DNA of 64,000 bases from Erodium maritimum (lineage: Eukaryota; Streptophyta; Magnoliopsida; Geraniales; Geraniaceae). The notes beneath the pieces are model-generated. The model was not told the DNA's origin, searched no databases, and worked only from the letters and a program-made list of their open reading frames with translations. The stretch lies in the NCBI GenBank assembly GCA_963921825.1, contig OY997588.1, positions 61,958,617 through 62,022,616 of the forward strand. Direction: 5' to 3'. Position numbers and translations under genes: made by a program. Below are positions 55,037-64,000 of the stretch, piece after piece; the first letter of the stretch is position 1; every line of letters begins with the position of its first letter.

Positions 55037-56444
55037 TCAACCTGGGCACCTACTCCAATAGAAAAAGGAAGAACCTGACCGAAGAGAACTAACCTGCCAC
55101 AGAATACCATAAGAGTGACTCAGGACTTTCCCAAACACCACATCACCACTTTCCATCACAGAGTTAAAGACCACTGCATTCCTTAGAAGCCAAATATTCC
55201 AAATCGTATATAGAAGACGCGAACCAAAATACTTCCACCAATGATGAGAACCCATGCCCCTCCACTAAACTAGGGCCTCACTTATGGAAAGGGGCATGAC
55301 CCAAGAGACTCCCTACCAAGTCAAAACCCGGCCCCACAACCACCAAGAAACTGAACAGTGGAGCAGAAGATGATCCACAGTCTCCATTCTAGCTTTGTAA
55401 AGCTGACAGAACATTTGATTAAGCGCCATATGCAGGCCACGCTTCTCTAAGAAAACTGAGGTGGGCAAGGTATTCTGAACTATCAACCAGACCAAAACAC
55501 AAAAACTTTGGGGGTATCCCTCCAACCCACAGAACAGAGGTCCAAGGATCCACAACCACAGAGTCCTCTCCACAACATAGAATAAGCACTAGACACCTAA
55601 AATCCTGATGATCTTTTCAACCATAATAAGGAGTCCTCAAGGTCTGGGGATGGAATATGGCTGCTTAAAACCGAGAGGAAAGAAAATATGGCCTCCCTAT
55701 CCCATTCGCGGCCTGTAAACCCAAACTCCACTTACCAACCGAGGCCATCCCAAAACTCCGCCACCTGGCCCTCTTTTTTAGTGGCCAGCGAGAAGGCGAC
55801 TGGAAAGCGGCGACGAAGGAAAATATCATCCACACAAACACCATCCCAGAAAGATATTAGATCACCCTTACCTACAATCCAAGACAACCCCTGATTACCA
55901 AACATCCTGCAAAAGATAGGGTCACAGGCAAGATCAGGAATATGTTTGAATAAGTAAACAGTACCCTTCTTGTCTAACGGCCCAAATCCCAGTCATATAA
56001 AAACCATCCCATCCTCAAGAAAATGAGCACCTTCCACAGGGAGTGTTTCGCAGTGGCAAAGCGCCACCACCATTTAGCAAGTAACGCAATGTTCATCTAT
56101 TCAAGTCTCATGAGGCCAAGACCACCCAATCTCTTAGGTCTACACACAAACGACCATTTTACCTTATGAAGAACCCTACCATAACCTCCATTACGCCATA
56201 AGAAGCTTCGTTGAATTGCTTCCAATGCCCTGATAACCCTTTAGGTGCCTTAAGAAGGGGCGTATAAAAGAGGGGTAGGCCGGATAAAGTAGACTGAATC
56301 AGAGTAATTCTACTAGCCTGAGTGAGGTATTTAGCATGCCATAAAACTAAGGCCAATTTGTACTTGCTAATAATCGGATCCCAAGTAGATAGACGTCTTG
56401 GAGACGAACCCAACAAAAAACCCAGATACTTCATAGGTAAATTA
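55037..56444 (-). pseudogene. LINE ORF2, RT thumb to C-terminus, broken
   Basis: It starts at 56444 with the RT thumb (NLPMKYLGFLLGSSPRRL), directly continuing the RT that stops at 58133 on the other side of the solo LTR. It then shows the ITLIQSTLSGLPLFY segment. The zf-RVT region lies at 55313-55573 (FLEKRGLHM...ETVDHLLLHCSVSWWLW) and a typical C-terminal IWNIWLLRNAVVF at 55130-55255. The intervening 55600-56150 needs frame changes. Confidence 0.85.
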
Positions 56445-58132
56445 TGTTGTGTCTCGAGGTAGGGTTGGAGATGAACCAACTCGCAGCGGAAAATCAATGA
56501 AAACCAAGAGACGATCAAAACCATGAAACAACTAACAAAGAATGGATTCACAAGAGAAAAATTCAGCACTAGTTCTTACCAAAACAAGAACACCGGTTAA
56601 CGAATGATTGGCTTGAGTCTCCAAGACGCCTACGTATCCACATGGGAATCAAAGCCACGTAGTTCTTCTCTTTGAGGACTCAAGAACACAAACATGGAGG
56701 TGGAAACTAGCCAAACCCGAAATGGCCATGGAAGAGGGAGAGAAAATGTGTTTCCTATTCTTGTCTTGTGTTTGTTATGTTGAAAAAAGATGACTTAAAC
56801 ATAACAAAACCCATACTTGTCCAACTAAAGGCATGGGACAAGTATGGTGTCAAGTAAGGTGTAAATAGGACAAAGTATGGCAAGACAAGATTGGGTTAGG
56901 TGGTGAATCACCAACACCTTAATCCTTGTCTTGCTTACTTAGTACTAATTAATCAAGACTTGATTAATTAGTTCCATGGGCCTTGGTTGCATGGGCCTTT
57001 CATGGGCCTCTTGGAACATGGCCCGTGGCCATTTCTAACGAGGTCCCGTGATTCGCTCATCGCCTCCATGCCTTCCATACCGGAAATGTCCAACATTATC
57101 CGACGCGATCAATCCCAAGACTCCAAGCCTTGTCTCGATCTGTGAAGTCCTATTCACTTACGGGCACATGACCCAAAACCCAGTTTTGGTCATGTCCCGA
57201 GACAACTCTCTTTTGGCCATTCTCCATAAATGTGTCAATGAGTTTCATCCTCCGGTGTGACCCTTAGGTTTATGCATGTCAATAGATCAACGTAAAATCC
57301 CATTTTACTTGATCCTATTTAAGTGGCAACTAACGAGACTTTAGTATTGCCTGACACTACATAACGAATCGACCCTGTCGATTCTAACCTTTCCGTCGTC
57401 CCTGTCATTATCCTTTTATCTCCGATATCCTGATTGAGATAAGGCATAGAGCCGTCATCCTTATTATTCTCAATCACCGTTCCTTGATATGTGAGATGAC
57501 TGAAGATATGATACCCAGTATCATGTGCATGGCCATGCTATTCTTCCAGTCACTCTCGATCAAGTGGCCGAGAACCGATATCTTTCCCATACCTTAGTAT
57601 GAGGGATAAATCCCTTAGCCGTCTTTCGTGTCACTCATGTAGCCCGTCCCCAAGCCAATCCTGGCCGTTATGGAAGCCCTGTTACGGACAACGTTAGGCT
57701 CAGGTCAAACTCAGTTGTTGACTACATAGCGATCACAAAGACTCCTTGGTCTAAGGATACATGACAAGCTACAACACTGAATATGTTCATGACTTAATCT
57801 ATGGCACATATTCAGGGCGGGTCGTCCAATATCATGTCCCACATGATATCTATGATCAGACTCCGGAATCCCATTCCAATGACTAACAGAACGTAAGCCA
57901 TAAAGAGCCATCTTTCATACTAGTCGCTTCTAGTGAAGCTTTGTTGACTAGGGACCCATCGAGTGTGATCTATCTCGATCTATGGTTCTATTCGCATGGT
58001 GGGCATAGATCAGAGCACACATCGATATATTACTCCAACACATAAGTAATATAAAGCCGCTTTAATTTTATTGCTAACGATGATATATACATTTGGACAT
58101 TTAGGATTGAACTACGGGCACTAAGACTAACA
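56445..58132 (-). mobile_element. Solo LTR, L1688 family, inserted in LINE reverse transcriptase
   Basis: 1688 bp, reverse complement of the young Copia LTR with scattered substitutions. A perfect 5-bp duplication AATTA (56440-56444 and 58133-58137) flanks it. The LINE protein reads ...GCAMSNL on one side and NLPMKYLGF on the other, so the duplicated AATTA accounts for the doubled codons and the target was an intact RT frame at that point. Confidence 0.95.
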
Positions 58133-60310
58133 AATTACTCATTGCACATCCTAGCATAGAACCTACCTCGAATGGAGTTGAAGAGGAAGAGTTCAACAAA
58201 ACTGCTTTGGACTTAAGAAAGTTAACCTTGAGTCCCGAGAAATATTGAAAGTTGACCAAAGCCGTTTTAAACGAGCTCAAATCGGAAGCTTTCCCTTGGG
58301 AGAAAAGAAGGGTATCATCAGCAAATTGCAAGTGTGAAATAGAGAACCCAGACCGTCCAATCTCAACCCCCGACCTCGAAAAATTGGTGTAGCGCTTCAG
58401 TTGCAATAAGAAACCGAAAAGGAGAAAAGGGGCACCCTTGCCTAATACCATTCAACATCTCAAAATCTCTACTCGGAGTTCATTCACGAGAACCGATAAG
58501 CGAGCCCGAAAACAACAAAGCATCTAGTGTCTCCAAGTTCGACCAAAGTTCATCTTGGTCAAAACCTCTTCCAAATATCCCATTGAACCAAATCAAAAGC
58601 CTTCTCAAAGTCATGTTTAAGGAGGACCGCCTCTTTCTTGGAACGCTTGATACAATGGATTACTTCAAAAGCAATGAGAACCCCATCAACCAAGCTGCCT
58701 ACCAGCAACAGACCCGCTTTGGTTGTAACTAATCAAGTCAACGATCACTCCTCTTAACCTGATAGAAAGAACCTTAGCAAGTAACTTGTACGGGATCGAG
58801 ATTAGACTGATAGGCCGAAAGTCATTAAAATTATCAGCCTGATAATGCTTGGGGACCAAAGTTAGGAAAGTATAATTAATACCCTTGCTCAGAAGACTAA
58901 AGCTATGAAATTCATCAAAGAAAGCCTTTACATCACTTTTAATAATATCCCAAGCCACCTTAAAAAACTTACTTGTAAAACCGTCAGGTCCAGGCGACTT
59001 GTCCCCCCCCCCCCCAAGAGATAAGGCAAACTCAATTTCTTCAAGTGAGAACGGTCGTTCAATATCCACTCTCTAGGCAGAAGTTAGGGTCTTAAAAGGT
59101 AGATAAGGCAAAGGTACCCTACCAATGGTGGGAGTTCGAAACCGCACTTCAAAATGTCTAGCAGCGCCTTCCTTAATCTCATAAAGGTATGTTACCACTC
59201 CTTGGGCCATATGAATCTTTGATAATCTGTTTCTGTTTGCCCGAAAATTAGCAACCCGGAAAAAGAACTAAGTGCAACTGTCTTCACTACGGAACCAAAG
59301 CAACCTGGACTTCTGCTGCCAAATCCGGGCGAGGACTTTTTGTTGCAGGATTAGAACAGCCCTCAACCATTCCCTATGAGCCCTTTCACCCTCTAAAAGG
59401 TCCCGATCTTCTTGAGCTCGATCCAACACATCAATTTCAGCAACAAGTTGAGAAACTCGAGTCTTCGCATAAACAAAAACATCCATATTCCAAGTATGGA
59501 GATCCGAGCGTAACGAGCGAAGCTTAAACCAAAGAGGATAACTAGCTGAGACATGCGAAGGATATGAATTCCAAAGATTGCGAACTGTTGGCAGGAATGA
59601 TTCATGTTCAGTCCACACATTCAAAAATTTAACCGGTCTAGCTCCCCAATTCAACTCATCAGTAGCCAATAAAATAGGACGATGATCCGAAATAGCCCTT
59701 GGCAACCCAGCCTGCAACAAAGGACCGAAACATGTCAAAAAGTCAGGAGAAACTAGAAAACGGTCTAACCTCAAGGACTTATTTCTTGTCCCAAACCAAG
59801 TGAAGTTTGTGCCAGCTAAAGGGAGATCAGTGATGCTTATGTCAGCAACAAAGGATTGAAACATCCTCAAATCGGACGAAAGCGAGTTGCTGTTACGACG
59901 CTCATCAATCGAAAGGACCGAGTTAAAATCCCATCCCCAAACCGTAATATCCGCCAACTGATCTGCATAACTAGATAAAGAGAGCCATAAAGAATGTCTC
60001 GCAGCCAAAGAGTTGGGCGCATACACATTAACAGCAGAGATGCGTAAAGAAAAAGGGATGAACAATCATGTCCAACAAATAACATTACCAAAAACCACAG
60101 TCTCCTCCAAGCGAAAAGAGACATCATGTCATAATAGAAGGTCCAACCACTATGCAAGCCAATAGAACGAAGGAACGCGTAATAAATTTTAGCCAGTTTC
60201 ACCTCTTGAACCAAAATAAAAAACGGCCTATGTTTTAGAAAAACATACCTATAACAACGTTGCTTCTGTGAGGAATGTAACTCTCTCATGTTCCATGAGA
60301 AAATCCTCAT
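58133..60310 (-). pseudogene. LINE ORF2: endonuclease and RT palm, broken
   Basis: It starts at ATG 60310 (MRIFSWNMRE). A frameshift follows near 60065, after which the endonuclease continues (NVYAPNS, LRLDRFLVSPDF, ISDHRPILLA) to 59268. The RT follows at 59069-58686 (SPGPDGFTSKFF, NDFRPISLISIPYK, SGSVAGRQ) and 58451-58133 (LQFADDTLLF, the catalytic box, then GLKVNFLKSK). A 13-base C run (59003-59015) gives four glycines at LGGGGDKSPGPDG, a probable in-frame expansion. Between 58686 and 58451 the sequence is out of frame. Confidence 0.88.
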
Positions 60311-60334
60311 GATTCATAGAGGGTTAGCTGAGGA

Positions 60335-60656
60335 CAAGGCAACTACACCTCCCTGTCTCTTCTGATGATACTAAGCAACCTAATCTCCTGAAAGATCAAC
60401 ATCATCCTCCTCCTCAAATTCCTCCCAATCTTCCCCCTTTGATATTAAAGTTGGATCGTCAAAAGATTTTTGAGGGACCTCAATGTCTAAGGTACTTAAT
60501 TGTTTGAGAACTGAATCGTCCTTTCTAATAGCTTTAGTACTCAAAATTTTCACATAGTTCTAGTTTCATTTTTTTCTATCTTTATATGTTTATAATTTTT
60601 CTGACAACTACTTTATTTTCATGTAAAATATTCATGTTGCATGTAAAATGTTCATT
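60335..60656 (-). repeat. 322-bp direct repeat, copy R1 (LINE ORF1 end)
   Basis: On the minus strand it encodes the C-terminal end of LINE ORF1 (KILSTKAIRKDD, acidic GEDWEEFEEE) and continues into the ORF2 start at 60310. Two CAG codons that are intact in R2 are TAG here. It is the same length as R2 (62345-62666) with roughly a dozen differences. Confidence 0.9.
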
Positions 60657-62344
60657 TGTTAGTCTTAGTGCCCGTAGTTCAATCCTAAATGTCCAAATGT
60701 ATATAGCATCGTTATCAATAAAATTAAAGCGGCTTTATATTACTTATGTGTTGGAGTAATATATCGATGTATGCTCTGATCTATGCCCACAATGCGAAAA
60801 GAACCATAGATCGAGATAGATCACACTCGATGGGTCCCTAGTCAACAAAGCTTCACTAGAATCGACTAGTATGAAAGATGACTCTTTATGGCTTACGTTC
60901 TGTTAGTCATTGGAATGGGATTCCGGAGTCTAATCATAGATATCATGTGGGACATGATATTGGACGACCCGACATGAATATGTGCCATAGATCAAGTCAT
61001 GAACATATTCATTTTCGTAGCTTGTCATGTATCCTTAGACCAAGGAGTCTTTGTGATCGCTATGCAGTAAACAACAAAGTTTGACCTGAGCCTAACGTTG
61101 TCCGTAACACGGCTTCAATAACGGCCAAGATTGGCTTGGGGACGGACTGCATGAGTGACACGAAAGACGGCTAAGGGATTTATCCCTCATACTACGGTAT
61201 GGGAAAGATATCGGTTCTCGGCCGCTTGATCGAGAGTGGCTTAATGAATAGCATGGCCATGCACATGATACTGGGTATCATATATTCAATCATCTCACAT
61301 ATCAAGGAACAGTGATTGAGAATAATAAGGATGACGGCTCTATGCCTTATCTCAATCAGGATATCAGAGATAAAAGGATAATGACAGGGACGACAGAAAG
61401 GTTAGAATCGACAGGGTCGATTCGTTAAGCAGTGTCAGGCAATACTAAAGTCTCGTTAGTTGTCACTTAAATAGGATCAAGTAAAATGGGATTTTACGTT
61501 GATCTATTGACATGCATAAACCTAAGGGTCACACCGGAGGATGAAACTCATTGACACATTTATGGAGAATGGTCAAAAGGGAGTTGTCTCGGGACATGAC
61601 CAAAACTGGGTTTTGGGTCATGTGCCCGTAAGTGAATAGGACTTTACAGATCGAGACAAGGCTTGCAGTCTTAGGATTGATCGCGTCGGATAATGTTGGA
61701 CATTTCCGGTATGGAAGGCTTGGAGGTGATGAGCGAATCACAGGACCTCGTTGGAAATGGCCACGGGCCATGTTCCAAGAGGCCCATGAAAGGCCCATGC
61801 AACCAAGGCCCATGGAACTAATTAATCAAGTCTTGATTAATTAGTACTAAGTAAGCAAGACAAGGATTAAGGTGTTGGTGATTCACCACCTAACCCAATC
61901 TTGGCTTGCCATACTTTGTCCTATTTACACCTTACTTGTCACCATGCTTGTCTCATGCCTTTAGTTGGACAAGTATGGGTTTTGTTATGTTTAAGTCATC
62001 TTTTTTCAACATAACAAACACAAGACACAAATGGGAATCAACTTTTTTCTCTCCCTCCTCCTACCATTTCGGGTTCGGCTAGTTTCCACCTCCATTTTTG
62101 TGTTCTTGAGTCCTCCAAGAGAAGAACTACGTGGCTTTGATTCCCATGTGGATATGTAGGCGTCTTGGAGACTCAAGCCAATCATTTGTTAACCGGTGTT
62201 CTTGTTTTGGTAAGAAATAGTGCTGAATTTTTCTCTTGTGAATCCATTCTTTGTTAGTTGTTTCATGTTTTTAATCGTCTCTTGGTTTTCCTTGATATTC
62301 TGCTGCGAGTTGGTTCATCTCCAACCCTACCTCAAGACCCAACA
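60657..62344 (+). mobile_element. LTR, L1688 family, between two 322-bp repeats, no 5-bp TSD
   Basis: 1688 bp, TGTTAGTC to CCCAACA, plus orientation, more diverged from the young Copia LTRs than they are from each other. No PBS or internal region follows. The immediate 5-bp flanks (TCATT and CAAGG) do not match; instead the flanks are the 322-bp repeats R1 and R2. It is therefore not a simple solo LTR. Confidence 0.92.
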
Positions 62345-62666
62345 CAAGGCAACTACACCTCCCTGTCCCTTCTGATGATACTGAGCAACCTGATCTCCTG
62401 AAAGATCACCATCCTCCTCCTCCTCAAATTCCTCCCAATCTTCCCCCTCTGATGTTAAAGTTGGATCGTCAAAATATTTTTGAGGGACCTCAACGTCTAA
62501 GGTACTTAATTGTTTTAGAACCAAATCGTCCTTTCTAATAGCTTTAGTACTCAAAATTTTCACATATTTCTAGTTTCATTTTTTTCTATCTTTATATGTT
62601 TATAATTTTTCTGACAACTACTTTATTTTCATGTAAAATATTCATGTTGCATGTAAAATGTTCATT
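62345..62666 (-). repeat. 322-bp direct repeat, copy R2 (LINE ORF1 end)
   Basis: A second copy of the ORF1 end, open on the minus strand (KAIRKDDLVLKQL, EEFEEEEDGDLSGDQ), ending exactly where the LTR starts. Upstream of it (above 62666) the sequence is no longer recognisable as LINE. Confidence 0.9.
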
Positions 62667-63184
62667 TGTAACTAAAGATCATGGATCCAGGATTATGATT
62701 TCGACTTAAGGAAAAACCGGATCATGAGGATCGGTATCTACGTCGTGCCGATCTGTACCTTAAGTGGTTTTCCTCTAACACTACCCCTTGGGTCTTGTAG
62801 AGTAGTGCGCTCATGATTATTCAATGCTACGAGTAAACATCGTTACGAAACTATAGTAGTAAATTGTTTTTCTCAATCGTATCACAAATTTCTTTACTTT
62901 CATTTCTTATTCTTAATTTCTTACTGTTGACCTCCACAACAATCTACTATTAAGTACCTCGAATAGAGAAATTGATTAACGAACAGGATATAGAGTGTAT
63001 GCATGTTTGCTCCTTCAGGTACAATATCTGGATTTACCATCTGAATACTACTTAATTAACGACTATTACTTTTGTCTTGCCATTGTTTCATGTGTAAAAC
63101 CGCAGGACGTTACCTACAAATGGAAGAAAGCATAAATTTAAATGACTTAAGAACTTATGGCACTATCATTATTGGGGTATGTAG
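62667..63184. other. No gene recognised
   Basis: AT-rich sequence with no coding region or repeat that I recognise. Confidence 0.4.
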
Positions 63185-64000
63185 TGTTGGATTATGTGTT
63201 TCATAAACAAGAAGGAAAAAATGTTCATAATCCAAAAACCTGAAATTCATATATCATACGAATACTAATCTAGAACTGTATTGAAGCCGAATTACCTCTT
63301 TGTAGAGAAACTTCATAAGCAACACTGGTGATTCTGGGACCGTTAATCTAATGGAGAATAGCTAAGACACCCTTTTGTAGTCCATCCTCTAATGATATCC
63401 ACACGAACAAAGTGATCCACAACAAAAGCTCACTGGTAGCTCTTGGAACTTTTCCCTCTTATTCTCTCTTATGGTGGCCGAAAAATTGCATCTCTAAGCT
63501 TGTAATTTTCGGCCAAAAAGGTCTAATATTTATAGGCTTTGATTTTCCTTAATCGATTCCCAATAGAATTAGGAAATCTTGGAAAATGAGAAACCTAAAA
63601 GAGTCTTATTTCTTTTATTCTAGTCCAACTAGAGTTTCCCTTTTCTAATCCAACTAGGTTTTATCATTTATTTATTCTATCTAAATAAAACACCAAATAT
63701 ACATATATATTTGGGTTTGTTGAAATCACTATTCACATCATTTGTAAATTTTGGTCAAGTCCATATACATCGTATATTTTAATGCTTTATTTTATTTAAA
63801 TAAATAGCATGCAAGACACTAAATAAATACATAACAACATTATTTTTCAACAAATAATTAAATAAATAAGTAATTATATCAAATATAATTTCCATCATCT
63901 ATCAAATATAGTCAAAGTGTTGCCGCGATATGGCCAAAATGGCTATTTGTTTGTCCTATGGCTTCCATTATTGTTCGAATGGGCTGTATTTGTTCGGTGA
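63185..64000 (-). repeat. Possible Copia LTR, partial at window edge
   Basis: TGTTGGATTATG at 63185 would be the LTR end on the minus strand (CATAATCCAACA). The adjoining sequence, read on the minus strand, has GGATCACTTTGTTCGTGTGG followed by AGAGGATGGACTACAAAAGG, a pattern I associate with plant Copia LTRs. The other end is not in the window, no PBS was found next to it, and the extent is a guess. Confidence 0.4.

Larger units (their letters stand above)
54601..60656 (-). mobile_element. L1-type LINE, minus strand, interrupted by a solo LTR
   Basis: On the minus strand it has an ORF1 end (60656-60311), ORF2 with endonuclease, reverse transcriptase and zf-RVT region (60310 to about 55030), and a 3' UTR ending CTTAATAAAATTTTAGAGCT plus TAT and poly-A at 54601. 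The solo LTR 56445-58132 sits in the RT. The 5' part is joined to another LTR at 60657. No clear LINE TSD was found, and ORF2 has several frameshifts, so it is inactive. Confidence 0.88.

Noticed and set aside
56159-56569. 136-codon minus ORF as one protein
   Set aside because: Its first 40 codons are LTR and the rest is LINE RT; it is a chance fusion across the insertion junction.
62327-62563. 78-codon acidic minus-strand ORF as a small host gene
   Set aside because: Same sequence as the ORF1 end of the LINE next to its ORF2 start (R1), so it is a LINE fragment.
1-64000. CRISPR arrays, rRNA, tRNA genes, operons or phage genes
   Set aside because: No regularly spaced short repeats, no tRNA-like cloverleaf motifs apart from primer-binding sites, no rRNA motifs; the content is plant nuclear.

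Overview
This window looks like nuclear DNA of a flowering plant, probably a eudicot. It has a spliced Hsp110-type chaperone gene, a small plant-specific MGN-type gene, and plant families of Copia elements, L1-type LINEs and MULE-type MITEs. It is AT-rich and dominated by transposons. I recognise only two host genes. I see no rRNA, tRNA or CRISPR array. The species cannot be named from what I see.

Layout. 1-2556: LTR remnants and a long foldback MULE-like element. 2624-6188: two non-LTR insertions, head to head, each with its own target-site duplication (TSD). 7110-12874: a nearly full-length but broken L1-type LINE, followed by an unexplained GC-rich stretch and a 5'-truncated relative (15195-16971). 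17014-20659: another head-to-head non-LTR pair; the second member has an RRM-type ORF1 and no ORF2. 21269-23949: a 2.7-kb solo LTR. 24247-24694: a small intact gene with a readable promoter, then a MITE. 25886-27550: another LINE-like insertion without reverse transcriptase. 28609-43080: a four-level nest in which a MITE holds an old Copia (117-bp LTRs), which holds a short non-LTR element, which holds a young Copia (1688-bp LTRs). 44346-50500: a Hsp70-16-like gene on the minus strand with eight in-frame coding exons and MITEs in its introns and 3' flank. 51607-54331: a second 2.7-kb solo LTR. 54601-62666: a minus-strand LINE cut by one solo LTR and joined at its ORF1 end to a second LTR that sits between two 322-bp direct repeats. 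63185-64000: probably part of another LTR.

How the parts relate. The chaperone gene keeps its reading frame and splice sites despite at least four MITE insertions. Several non-LTR insertions lack EN/RT. They end in tails resembling those of the EN/RT-coding LINEs in the window, which fits mobilisation in trans. The youngest Copia has LTRs that look identical to me but a ruined pol, which also suggests movement in trans. All boundaries, TSDs and splice sites were read by eye; family names rest on motif recognition, not database searches.
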